A stretch of 23,693 nucleotides of DNA, from positions 3,618,910-3,642,602 of the forward strand of contig NZ_LNBE01000004.1 in NCBI RefSeq assembly GCF_001445655.1. The letters are read 5' to 3'. Below are positions 1 through 6,111 of this stretch, in pieces (the stretch's first letter is position 1; each line of letters starts with the position of its first letter). The stretch is from Streptomyces roseifaciens. GTDB lineage: Bacteria; Actinomycetota; Actinomycetes; Streptomycetales; Streptomycetaceae. The translations under genes were made by a program, and so were the position numbers. The notes beneath the pieces are model-generated. The model did no database searches. It worked only from the letters and a program-made list of their open reading frames with translations, and had not been told where the DNA came from.

Positions 1-4
1 TCTG

Positions 5-1414
5 TCAGGGCGCGCCCGCCGGGCTGGCGGCACGTGCGGCGGCCGCCCGGGGCGTGTCACGCCGCGGCGGGATCAGGGTCGCCGCCAGCGCCCCGAGCGC
101 CACCGCGGCCGCGCCCGCCCAGAGGGCGGGGACGAGGCCGTCCAGGAAGCGCTGCGGCGTCCCGTAGCCGCCCTGGGCGGAGAACAGCGAGGCGAGGACG
201 GCGATGCCCAGCGCCCCGCCCACCTCCCGCAGAGCGTTGTTCGCACCGGAGGCCATGCCCTGCTCCGCCGGGCGGACGCCGGACATGACGAGCTTCGCGG
301 CGGGGGCGAAGAACAGGCCCATGCCGATGCCGCTGACGATCAGTCCGGGGAGCTGGGCCGCGTAGGAGACATCCGGGCTCATGACCAGGGCGAAGTGGGC
401 GAGGCCGAGGGCCTGGAGGGTCAGGGCGGTGACGACGACGGGGCGGCTGCCGATGCGGTCGGCGAGGTAGCCGGAGAGCGGCGCCGCGATCATGGGCATT
501 CCGGTCCAGGGGAGCATGCGCAGCCCGGCCTCGGTGGGCGAGTAGCCGAGGACGTTCTGGAGGAACTGGCTGAGCAGGAAGATCGAGCCGAACATGCCCA
601 GGAACATGAAGACGCTCGCGGCGTTCACGCCTGCGAAGGCGCGGTTCTTGAAGAGGCGCATGGGCAGCATGGGCCGCTTCGCGCGGAGGCCGTGGTGGAT
701 GAAGCCTCCTATGAGGACGCCGCCCGCGATGAGGGCGGTCAGGACTCGGGGGCTCGTCCAGCCGTGCGCGTTGGCGTTGACCAGCCCGTAGACGACGCCG
801 AAGAGGCCGCCGCTGACGAGGAGCGTGCCGGGGAGGTCCAGGCGTGCGTTCTCGGCGCGCGACTCGTCCAGGCGGAGGCGGGCCAGCGGGATGAGGGCCA
901 GGCCCAGCGGGACGTTGAGCCAGAAGATCCACTGCCAGGAGACGTGCTCGGTGAGCGTGCCGCCGATGAGCGGGCCGCCGGCGACGGCCAGGCCGTCCAC
1001 GGCCCCTTTGATGCCGTACGCCAGGCCCCGGCGGTCGGCGGGGACGGCCGCGGTGAGCAGGGTGAGCGTCAGCGGCATGGTGATGGCGGCGCCCACGCCC
1101 TGGACGGCCCGGGCGGCGATCAGGGCCTCGATGCCGGGCGCGAGGGCGGCCGCGGCGGAGGCGGCCGTGAAGATCGCCAGGCCGATGACGAAGAGCTTGC
1201 GGCGGCCGAAGCGGTCGCCCAGGGCCGCGCCGAACATGAGCAGGACCGCGAAGGTCAGCGTGTAGGCGTTGACGGTCCATTCGAGGTCCTCCAGCGCCCC
1301 GCCGAGGTCCTTGCGGATCGACGGGAGGGCGGTGGTGACGACCAGGTTGTCCAGGGCCGCCATGAAGCCGGCGACGCCGGTGATGATCAGGGCCCAGATT
1401 GCTTTGGGCTGCAT
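5..1414 (-). CDS. MFS drug exporter, DHA2 (EmrB/QacA-like) family
   Basis: This is a 469-residue integral membrane transporter, predicted to export a small molecule or drug in exchange for protons. The sequence shows the DHA2 landmarks. An LDN-x-VV-x-TALPSI segment at residues 21-33 corresponds to the LDxTVVNVALP motif of helix 1. A GDRFGRRK loop (motif A) lies near residues 66-73, and a GGPLIGG stretch (antiporter motif C) near 146-152. Hydrophobic segments run throughout, consistent with the family's usual 14 helices and length. The ATG at 1414 is preceded by AGGGGGAAGC. The gene lies 73 bases downstream of a TetR gene on the same strand, and a palindrome resembling the one in front of tetR sits in the gap. 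It is therefore probably repressed by that TetR and induced by its substrate. The substrate cannot be deduced. Confidence 0.93.
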   Translation of the reverse strand: MQPKAIWALIITGVAGFMAALDNLVVTTALPSIRKDLGGALEDLEWTVNAYTLTFAVLLMFGAALGDRFGRRKLFVIGLAIFTAASAAAALAPGIEALIAARAVQGVGAAITMPLTLTLLTAAVPADRRGLAYGIKGAVDGLAVAGGPLIGGTLTEHVSWQWIFWLNVPLGLALIPLARLRLDESRAENARLDLPGTLLVSGGLFGVVYGLVNANAHGWTSPRVLTALIAGGVLIGGFIHHGLRAKRPMLPMRLFKNRAFAGVNAASVFMFLGMFGSIFLLSQFLQNVLGYSPTEAGLRMLPWTGMPMIAAPLSGYLADRIGSRPVVVTALTLQALGLAHFALVMSPDVSYAAQLPGLIVSGIGMGLFFAPAAKLVMSGVRPAEQGMASGANNALREVGGALGIAVLASLFSAQGGYGTPQRFLDGLVPALWAGAAAVALGALAATLIPPRRDTPRAAAARAASPAGAP

Positions 1415-1429
1415 GCTTCCCCCTGCATT

Positions 1430-1453
1430 ACTTAGTAATCAGTCACTAACTTT
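1430..1453. promoter_or_regulatory. Candidate TetR operator in front of the MFS gene
   Basis: A dyad, TTAGTAATCAGTCACTAA, spans 1432-1449 with TTAGT/ACTAA outer arms. Read on the minus strand, the site begins CAAAGTTAGTGAC, which matches 12 of 13 bases of CAAAGTAAGTGAC at the second site (2029-2050). The shared sequence in front of both genes is the classic layout for TetR autoregulation plus control of the exporter. Binding is inferred, not shown. Confidence 0.6.
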
Positions 1454-1487
1454 GATGGACATACGGAGACGCGGGTCTCCCGCGTTC

Positions 1488-2021
1488 CTAGAAACCGCTC
1501 CACACCCGGTGGTCCGGCGGGAAGCCCAGGGACATCAGCGTGTTGATCAGCATCCCCTTGGCCAGGAATCGCGTGGTTTCCTTCGCGTCCCCGCCGAGCG
1601 CCAGGTGCGCCCCGTCCCACAGCTCCAGCCACGCCGCCCGGATCGTGCTCCCGAACTCGTGGTCCCCCGCCGCCTCGGCCGAGGCCACCGCGACGTAGAT
1701 CTGCATCTGCATCCGCAGCTTCTCGGGGTCCTCGGCGATGAGGTGGTCGTAGGCGGCGGCCATGGCCTGCATCGCCCCGCGGGGCGGCGCGCCCTCGACG
1801 GCCTTCGCGAAGACCTGCCGGGTCTCCTCCAGGCAGCGGTGGGCCGCCGCCAGGAAGATCGCTTCCTTGGTGGGGAAGAGCCGGAACAGATACGGCTGCG
1901 AGACGCCCACGCGGCGCGCGATCGCCTCCGTGGACGTGCCCTTGTAGCCGGCGCGCGCGAATTCCGTGATTGCGGCGCGGATCACACTCTCGCGGCGCTC
2001 ATCCGCGCTCATCCTGACCAT
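1488..2021 (-). CDS. TetR/AcrR-family transcriptional repressor
   Basis: This is a 177-residue regulator. The N-terminal helix-turn-helix is clear: RAAITEFARAGYKGTSTEAIARRVGVSQPYLFRLFPTKEAIFLAA, at about residues 15-59, is a canonical TetR_N domain. The variable C-terminal part, about 60-177, would bind an effector. I chose ATG 2021, just downstream of the upstream operator. An ATG at 2012 with TCAGG close in front is also possible. A GTG at 2042 would place the palindrome inside the coding region and is unlikely. It lies directly upstream of the MFS exporter on the same strand, and near-identical palindromes flank it. Its likely job is to repress itself and the exporter until a ligand binds. 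The ligand is unknown. Confidence 0.92.
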   Translation of the reverse strand: MVRMSADERRESVIRAAITEFARAGYKGTSTEAIARRVGVSQPYLFRLFPTKEAIFLAAAHRCLEETRQVFAKAVEGAPPRGAMQAMAAAYDHLIAEDPEKLRMQMQIYVAVASAEAAGDHEFGSTIRAAWLELWDGAHLALGGDAKETTRFLAKGMLINTLMSLGFPPDHRVWSGF

Positions 2022-2028
2022 GAGCCGT

Positions 2029-2048
2029 AAGTTAGTGGTCACTTACTT
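2029..2048. promoter_or_regulatory. Candidate autoregulatory TetR operator
   Basis: AAGTTAGTGGTCACTTACTT is a 20-bp dyad. The arms AAGT-n-AGTG and CACT-n-ACTT flank a GT centre, with one unpaired position in each arm. It lies immediately upstream of the tetR start at 2021. Part of it recurs in front of the MFS gene at 1430-1453. This local sequence is AT-richer than its surroundings. Confidence 0.65.
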
Positions 2049-2096
2049 TGTATGTCAAAGAGGAGGGCGCCGCTGTCGTGCGCGGCGCCCCCGTCG

Positions 2097-2528
2097 TCAG
2101 GCGAGTCGTACGACCGCTCGCGACATCCCCAGGACCTTCTGGCCCTCGCTCTTGACCACCAGGTCCACCCGGACCGTCCGGTGCTCGTCGTCCTTGGCCG
2201 CGACCTTGGCCGTGACCTCGATCACCGCGCCCTTGTCGTCGTTCGGCACGACGACCGGGCGGGTGAAGCGCACGCCGTACTCGGCGACGGCGCCCGGGTC
2301 GCCCACCCAGTCGGTGACGACGCGGCCCGCCTCGGCCATGGTGAACATGCCGTGCGCGATCACGTCCGGCAGACCCACCTCCTTGGCGAACTTCTCGTTC
2401 CAGTGGATCGGGTTGAAGTCGCCCGAGGCACCCGCGTAGCGGACCAGGTCCGCGCGCGTCACCGGGAAGGAGCGGGCCGGCAGCTCGGTGCCGATCTCGA
2501 CCTCGTCGTAGGAGATACGGGCAGCCAT
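2097..2528 (-). CDS. hadB: MaoC-like hot-dog dehydratase, catalytic HadB-type subunit
   Basis: A 143-residue single hot-dog fold protein of the (R)-specific enoyl-hydratase/MaoC family. The hydratase-2 signature is intact: YAGASGDFNPIHWNE at residues 31-45 carries the catalytic Asp37 and His42. The following helix, GLPDVIAHGMFTMAEAGR, is typical of HadB. It would dehydrate or hydrate a 3-hydroxyacyl/enoyl thioester as a heterodimer with the upstream gene product. The ATG at 2528 overlaps the stop of the upstream gene (TGATG). It has GAGGAGG four bases in front, better spaced than for the alternative GTG at 2531. In mycobacteria HadAB serves mycolic acid elongation. Streptomyces makes no mycolates, so the substrate here is unknown. 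Confidence 0.9.
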   Translation of the reverse strand: MAARISYDEVEIGTELPARSFPVTRADLVRYAGASGDFNPIHWNEKFAKEVGLPDVIAHGMFTMAEAGRVVTDWVGDPGAVAEYGVRFTRPVVVPNDDKGAVIEVTAKVAAKDDEHRTVRVDLVVKSEGQKVLGMSRAVVRLA

Positions 2529-2980
2529 CACGCCTCCTCGGCGGCGCGGGCCACCAGCGTCGTGTGCGCGGTCACCACGTGCTCGCCGTGCTCGTCCCGG
2601 ACGTCGCCGCGGACCGACAGGACGTCGTTGCCCGCCAGGGACTTGATCGACTCGATCGTGGAGACGACCGAGAGGCGGTCACCGGCCCGCACGGGGCGGG
2701 CGTAGGCGAACTTCTGGTCGCCGTGCACGACGCGCGAGTAGTCCAGGCCCAGCTGCGGGTCGTTCACGACCGCGCCGGCGGCCCGGTATGTGACGGAGAA
2801 GACGAAAGTCGGCGGGGCGATCACATCCGGGTGCCCCAGCGCCTTGGCGGCCTCGGGGTCGGTGTACACCGGATTGGTGTCGCCGATGGCCTCGGCGAAT
2901 TCGCGGATCTTCTCCCGGCCGACCTCGTACGGTTCGGTGGCCGGATAGGTCCGCCCTACGAAGGACTGGTCGAGCGCCAT
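2528..2980 (-). CDS. hadA: MaoC-like hot-dog protein, HadA-type partner subunit
   Basis: A 150-residue hot-dog protein encoded directly upstream of, and translationally coupled to, the HadB-type subunit. The segment corresponding to the hydratase signature reads FAEAIGDTNPVYTDPEAA (residues 28-45). The Asp and Asn are kept, but the catalytic His position is Tyr39. HadA subunits of the mycobacterial dehydratase likewise lack the catalytic residues and act as the stabilising, substrate-binding partner. The central helix region ALGHPDVIAPPTFVFSVTY is family-typical. ATG 2980 is preceded by AGGAGGT at a spacing of nine bases. An upstream in-frame start at 3037 would run into the palindrome and terminator hairpin and is rejected. 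The order rpmG-hadA-hadB parallels mycobacteria. Confidence 0.88.
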   Translation of the reverse strand: MALDQSFVGRTYPATEPYEVGREKIREFAEAIGDTNPVYTDPEAAKALGHPDVIAPPTFVFSVTYRAAGAVVNDPQLGLDYSRVVHGDQKFAYARPVRAGDRLSVVSTIESIKSLAGNDVLSVRGDVRDEHGEHVVTAHTTLVARAAEEA

Positions 2981-3007
2981 GGGCTCGGCACCTCCTGGGT
3001 GGTTACG

Positions 3008-3023
3008 GTGGCGGATACGCCAC
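3008..3023. promoter_or_regulatory. Palindrome upstream of hadA
   Basis: GTGGCGGATACGCCAC has perfect 6-bp arms around a GATA centre. It lies 28 bases upstream of the hadA start and directly adjoins the rpmG terminator hairpin. It could be an operator for hadAB or simply a second hairpin of the terminator region. No regulator for it is evident in the window. Confidence 0.35.
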
Positions 3024-3054
3024 GAGGCCGCCCCCAAGGAATGGGGACGGCCTC
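3024..3054 (-). terminator. Hairpin terminator after rpmG
   Basis: GAGGCCG pairs with CGGCCTC, followed by one C/A mismatch and CCCC/GGGG, closing on an AAGGAAT loop. It starts 16 bases downstream of the rpmG stop. No U-tract follows, as is common for Streptomyces hairpin terminators. It may separate rpmG from hadAB or act as an attenuator. Confidence 0.6.
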
Positions 3055-3070
3055 ATGAACGAGCCTGTTG

Positions 3071-3235
3071 TTATCGCGTCTCGCGGTGCGCAGTGTGCGA
3101 GTTGCAACGGGGGCAGTGCTTCTTCATCTCAAGACGGTCCGGGTCGTTACGCCGGTTCTTCTTGGTGATGTAGTTCCGCTCCTTGCACTCCACGCAGGCC
3201 AGCGTGATCTTCGGGCGGACGTCGGTGGCAGCCAC
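3071..3235 (-). CDS. rpmG: 50S ribosomal protein L33, zinc-binding form
   Basis: A 54-residue ribosomal protein of the large subunit. It is the C+ (zinc-ribbon) form: Cys14-x2-Cys17 in [10 protein letters not shown] and Cys41-x2-Cys44 in HCPRCNSH. The basic middle [19 protein letters not shown] is the L33 signature. The GTG start at 3235 is chosen because AAGGAG lies about eight bases upstream and the protein then begins MAATDVRP, usual for this family. The upstream extension to 3304 has no family resemblance. It follows tRNA-Thr and tRNA-Met on the same strand, an arrangement shared with mycobacterial rpmG2. Because it needs zinc, it is expected to be the zinc-replete paralogue; the zinc-free paralogue is not in this window. 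Confidence 0.97.
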   Translation of the reverse strand: MAATDVRPKITLACVECKERNYITKKNRRNDPDRLEMKKHCPRCNSHTAHRETR

Positions 3236-3275
3236 GTGAGTGCTCCTTGACGGAATGGACGGATTAACGCAGACA

Positions 3276-3281
3276 AGAGTA
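3276..3281 (-). promoter_or_regulatory. Possible -10 element for rpmG
   Basis: Read on the minus strand, TACTCT fits the TAnnnT pattern of HrdB-type -10 elements and would start transcription about 35 bases before the rpmG GTG. The -35 side is weak (TTGTGG with an overlong 19-base spacer). Readthrough from the tRNA genes could contribute. Confidence 0.35.
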
Positions 3282-3314
3282 GCCGACCGGAGGACCGACC
3301 CCACAATCGGCTAC
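3279..3314 (-). terminator. Hairpin after tRNA-Met
   Basis: On the minus strand GTAGCCGA and TCGGCTAC form a perfect 8-bp stem around a 20-base loop. It begins seven bases after the tRNA 3' end and is followed by TCTTGTCT. It may terminate the tRNA transcript. It overlaps the suggested rpmG -10 element, so transcription of rpmG and the tRNAs may be linked. Confidence 0.45.
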
Positions 3315-3320
3315 TACGTG

Positions 3321-3393
3321 TAGCGGTGACCGGACTTGAACCGGTGACACAGCGATTATGAGCCGCTTGCTCTACCGACTGAGCTACACCGCT
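3321..3393 (-). tRNA. tRNA-Met (CAT), elongator type
   Basis: A 73-base cloverleaf on the minus strand. The acceptor AGCGGTG pairs with CACCGCT, with discriminator A. The D-arm is GCTC/GAGC. The anticodon stem AGCGG/TCGCT holds loop CTCATAA, giving anticodon CAT. The T-arm ACCGG/CCGGT holds loop TTCAAGT. The 3' CCA is not encoded. The first acceptor pair A-T is matched, unlike the mismatched first pair of initiator tRNA, so it is an elongator. A lysidine-modified tRNA-Ile also reads CAT in DNA and is less likely. Confidence 0.95.
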
Positions 3394-3409
3394 TTGATGT
3401 GGGAGGGAT

Positions 3410-3427
3410 CCCCGCCCGAAGGCGGGG
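3410..3427 (-). other. UUCG-tetraloop hairpin between two tRNA genes
   Basis: In the minus-strand transcript CCCCGCC-UUCG-GGCGGGG forms a perfect 7-bp stem with the ultra-stable C(UUCG)G tetraloop. Flanking GG/CC bases could extend it. It lies in the 49-base spacer between tRNA-Thr and tRNA-Met. It may guide processing of a dicistronic precursor or terminate some tRNA-Thr transcripts. Confidence 0.6.
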
Positions 3428-3442
3428 AACCTCTCACACCAG

Positions 3443-3515
3443 AGCCCCAAAACGGAATCGAACCGTTGACCTTCTCCTTACCATGGAGACGCTCTGCCGA
3501 CTGAGCTATTGGGGC
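3443..3515 (-). tRNA. tRNA-Thr (GGT)
   Basis: A 73-base cloverleaf on the minus strand. The acceptor GCCCCAA pairs with TTGGGGC, with discriminator T. The D-arm is GCTC/GAGC. The anticodon stem TCTCC/GGAGA holds loop ATGGTAA, giving anticodon GGT. The T-arm AACGG/CCGTT holds loop TTCGATT. CCA is not encoded. It is the first gene of the Thr-Met-rpmG series. Confidence 0.96.
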
Positions 3516-3528
3516 GAGCGAGGAAGAC

Positions 3529-3556
3529 ATTACACGGTTGGCCGCCGAAGGTGAAA
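3529..3556 (-). promoter_or_regulatory. Putative tRNA-Thr promoter
   Basis: On the minus strand TTTCAC and TGTAAT lie 16 bases apart. The predicted start is about seven bases before the tRNA 5' end. The -10 fits TAnnnT-type hexamers only moderately, so this is a suggestion. Confidence 0.4.
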
Positions 3557-3709
3557 TCCGTATCCGGGCGGGGCCGGCGACGGTGCCACGGAAGCCTTCC
3601 CGCACCACACCAGTACGACTATTCGTCGCTTGCTCGAAGCCGTTCCTGACGCGCCCTACGCTCGGACCTGCTGCGTGATCATGCACGCCCCGGCACCCGG
3701 AGGAGCGCG

Positions 3710-4984
3710 ATGCCCGACAGCCAGCCGCAGCCCCCGGCGAACCCCGGCGGCGACGCCACCCCGCCCGCCGCCGTGCCCGGCGACGGCGCCCTCGTCCTCT
3801 GCGGCGCCCGGCTCGCCGACGGCCGCACCGTGGACGTGCGGCTGAGCGGCGGGCACATCGAGGCCGTGGGCACCGCCGGCAGCCTGGCGCCCGGCCCCCG
3901 CGTGGACCTCAGCGGCTATCTGCTGCTGCCCGCGCCCGCCGAGCCGCACGGGCACGGCGCCACCGCACTCACCGCCGAGGCCGACGGCCCCGTCTCGTAC
4001 GCCGCCGAGGACGTCCAGCGCCGCGCCACCGAGGCCGCGCTGCTCCAGCTCGGGCACGGGGCCACCGCCCTGCGCTGCCACGTGCGGATCGGCGACGTGC
4101 AGGGGCTGCGCTCGCTGGAGGCCGTCCTGCAGGCCCGGCGGACGCTGCGCGGGCTGACCGACCTCACCGCCGTCGCCGTGCCCCGGCTGCTGACCGGGGC
4201 CGCCGGGGCCGACGGGCTGGCCCTGCTGCGGGACGCCGTGAAGATGGGCGCCGCCGTGGGCGGCTGCCCCGACCTCGACCCCGACCCCACCGGCTTCGCC
4301 GAGACCGCCCTCGACCTCGCCGCCGAGTACGGCTGCCCGGTCGACCTGCACACCGACGGCTCCGACCCGGCCCGGCTCGCCCGGCTGGCCGCCATGGCCG
4401 GCGGCCTGCGCCCCGGCGTCACCCTCGGCCCCTGCGGCGGCCTCGCCCGGCTCCCCCGCGACCTGGCCGTCCGGGCGGCCGGGCAGCTCGCCGCCGCCGG
4501 GGTCACCGTCGTCTGCCTGCCGCAGGGCGACTGCGGGACGCTGGAGCAGCGCGGCGCCCGCGTCTCGCGCTGTGCCCCGGTGCGGCTCCTGCGGGCGGCG
4601 GGGGTGCGGGTGGCGGCCGGCAGCGGCGCCCTGCGCGACGCGGCCAATCCGGTCGGGCGCGGCGATCCCCTGGAGGCCGCGTTCCTGCTGGCCTCGCACG
4701 GCGAACTGCGGCCCGAGGAGGCGTACGAGGCGGTCAGCGGGTGGGCGCGGGCGGCCATGGGGCTGCCGCGGGTGCGGGTGGAGGCGGGCTTCCCGGCCGA
4801 GCTGCTGGCCGTCCGCGGCGAGCGCATCGAGGGCGTGCTCTCGATGGCCTACAGCCGCCTCGTGGTGCACAAGGGCCGCGTGGTGGCCCGTACGAGCGCC
4901 GTGCGGGAGTACTGCGACGGGTCGGCCGCCGCGGCCCTGGAGCTGCCCCGGCAGTCCTCGCGCGGCGGCGGAGAGCCGTCCTGA
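3710..4984 (+). CDS. Cytosine-deaminase-like amidohydrolase with degraded active site
   Basis: A 424-residue protein of the amidohydrolase superfamily, closest in layout to CodA-type cytosine deaminases. Visible landmarks are EPHGH (His80, His82), LRCHVRI (His124), VDLHTDGSD (His214), TLGPCGGLA (238-246) and AAGSGALRDAANPVGRGDPLEAA (302-324). In active enzymes of this branch the His214 segment continues to a catalytic Glu, the next segment carries a His (here Pro241), and the last carries a metal-binding Asp (here Gly306). Position 217 is Gly instead of Glu. It therefore looks like a pseudoenzyme or an enzyme with altered chemistry. The N-terminal 25 residues are Pro/Ala-rich. ATG 3710 has GGAGGAG in front. 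Function is unknown; a binding or regulatory role is possible. Confidence 0.75.
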   Translation: MPDSQPQPPANPGGDATPPAAVPGDGALVLCGARLADGRTVDVRLSGGHIEAVGTAGSLAPGPRVDLSGYLLLPAPAEPHGHGATALTAEADGPVSYAAEDVQRRATEAALLQLGHGATALRCHVRIGDVQGLRSLEAVLQARRTLRGLTDLTAVAVPRLLTGAAGADGLALLRDAVKMGAAVGGCPDLDPDPTGFAETALDLAAEYGCPVDLHTDGSDPARLARLAAMAGGLRPGVTLGPCGGLARLPRDLAVRAAGQLAAAGVTVVCLPQGDCGTLEQRGARVSRCAPVRLLRAAGVRVAAGSGALRDAANPVGRGDPLEAAFLLASHGELRPEEAYEAVSGWARAAMGLPRVRVEAGFPAELLAVRGERIEGVLSMAYSRLVVHKGRVVARTSAVREYCDGSAAAALELPRQSSRGGGEPS

Positions 4985-5050
4985 CGCGGGGCCGGGGCGG
5001 GTCCGGCGAGGCCCTCTGTCGGATTCCGGTGATCGGCGTACGGTCGGATC

Positions 5051-5713
5051 ATGCGCATTGTCATCGCTGGTGGACATGGTCAGATCGCGCTGCGGCTGGA
5101 GCGGCTGCTCCACGCGCGCGGGGACGAGATCGCGGGCATCATCCGCAGGCCCGAGCAGGCCGGCGCCCTCCTGGCGGCCGGTGCCGAACCGGTCGTGTGC
5201 GACCTGGAGTCGGCCTCCGTGGGCGATCTGGTGAAGCACCTGGAGTCCGCCGACGCCGCCGTCTTCGCGGCCGGCGCGGGGCCGGGCAGCGGCATCGCCC
5301 GCAAGGACTCCGTGGACCGCGCGGCGGCCGCCCTCTTCGCGGACGCGGCCGAGGCGGCGGGGGTCCGCCGCTTCCTCGTGGTCTCCTCCATGGGCGCCGA
5401 CCGCGAACCCCCGGAGGGCACCGATCCGGTCTTCGCCGCGTACCTGAGCGCGAAGGGCGCGGCGGACGCGGACGTACGGGCCAGGGCGGGCCTGGACTGG
5501 ACGATCCTGCGGCCCGGGCGCCTCACGGACGACGCCGGTACGGGGCTGGTGACGCTCGGGGAGTCCACGGGCCGGGGCGAGGTGACCCGGGACGACGTCG
5601 CGGCGGTCCTCGCGGCGCTGCTGGACGAGCCGGGCACGGCGGGGCGGACGCTGGAGCTGATCGGCGGCGACACGCCGGTGGCGGAGGCGGTGAAGGCGGC
5701 GGCGAGCGGCTGA
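5051..5713 (+). CDS. NAD(P)-binding atypical SDR (NmrA/YwnB-like)
   Basis: A 220-residue Rossmann-fold protein of the atypical short-chain dehydrogenase group. The N-terminus MRIVIAGGHGQIALRL carries the dinucleotide-binding GGxGxxA at residues 7-13. RRFLVVSSMGAD (106-117) supplies the central Ser strand. YLSAKGAAD (131-139) retains the Tyr-x3-Lys pair. LDWTILRPGRL (148-158) is the hallmark of this subfamily. Length is family-typical. Such proteins act as soluble NAD(P)H-dependent reductases or redox-sensing NmrA-like regulators; the sequence does not decide which. No good ribosome site precedes ATG 5051. The gene is 66 bases after the amidohydrolase-like gene and may share its transcript. 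It converges on tRNA-Tyr. Confidence 0.85.
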   Translation: MRIVIAGGHGQIALRLERLLHARGDEIAGIIRRPEQAGALLAAGAEPVVCDLESASVGDLVKHLESADAAVFAAGAGPGSGIARKDSVDRAAAALFADAAEAAGVRRFLVVSSMGADREPPEGTDPVFAAYLSAKGAADADVRARAGLDWTILRPGRLTDDAGTGLVTLGESTGRGEVTRDDVAAVLAALLDEPGTAGRTLELIGGDTPVAEAVKAAASG

Positions 5714-5781
5714 AGGCCGGCCGGGGCGGGCGCCGCCGAAAGCCGGAGCGGGCGGCTGAAAGGCGGCCCGGAAACGAAAGA

Positions 5782-5809
5782 AGCCCCTGACCTTTTCAGG
5801 TCAGGGGCT
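5782..5809 (-). terminator. Strong terminator of tRNA-Tyr, probably bidirectional
   Basis: AGCCCCTGACCT and AGGTCAGGGGCT form a perfect 12-bp stem with a 4-base loop. On the minus strand it starts eight bases after the tRNA 3' end and is followed by the T-rich TCTTTCGTTT. It can also serve the convergent SDR gene on the plus strand. Confidence 0.85.
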
Positions 5810-5817
5810 CCGTTCCG

Positions 5818-5899
5818 TGGCGGCGCCAGGATTCGAACCTGGGTAGGCTAAGCCGACGGATTTACAGTCCGCTCCCATTGGCCACTCGGGCACACCGCC
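5818..5899 (-). tRNA. tRNA-Tyr (GTA)
   Basis: An 82-base class II tRNA on the minus strand. The acceptor GGCGGTG pairs with CGCCGCC (one G-T pair), with discriminator A. The anticodon stem GCGGA/TCCGT holds loop CTGTAAA, giving anticodon GTA. The long variable arm expected of bacterial tRNA-Tyr is present, and the T-arm is CCAGG/CCTGG with loop TTCGAAT. CCA is not encoded. In S. coelicolor and S. lividans this tRNA gene is the integration site of the SLP1 element. Here it sits directly between the SDR and yajQ genes with no element attached. Confidence 0.96.
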
Positions 5900-6111
5900 A
5901 TGGGTTGTCACCTCGGGCTCTCTTTCGATTCGCTCCGGGGCAACGACGTAAACCATACCCGATGACCTGGGGTGGTCCGCCACTCGGTTCATCGCCCGTG
6001 CGAACGGGCCCGGGGTGGCTAGGCTGACGGGGCGCTCCTCCACCGGCCCCCGGCCGGCGGAGCACCGAGCCGCACCCCCCGATGGATCTACGTACGAGGA
6101 GCCAACTCAAT
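5900..6111. promoter_or_regulatory. Divergent promoter region of tRNA-Tyr and yajQ
   Basis: Plus strand: TAGGCT at 6020-6025 fits the TAGRRT-like -10 of HrdB and would give yajQ an approximately 80-base leader. Just upstream, GCCCGT-GCGA-ACGGGC (5994-6009) forms a small GNRA-loop hairpin. Minus strand: TATGGT (complement of 5952-5957) is a possible -10 for tRNA-Tyr. Neither has a good -35 hexamer, so both are tentative. No small gene was seen here. Confidence 0.35.

Noticed and set aside
395..1435. Long open frame on the plus strand opposite the MFS gene
   Set aside because: Its product is Gly/Glu/Arg-rich with no family features. It is the usual antisense shadow in high-GC DNA.
1488..2042. 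TetR gene starting at GTG 2042
   Set aside because: This start would lie inside the palindromic operator and lacks a ribosome site. ATG 2021 (or 2012) fits the family N-terminus.
5801..6043. Small minus-strand open frame over tRNA-Tyr
   Set aside because: It overlaps the tRNA gene and its terminator and has no start signal or family features.
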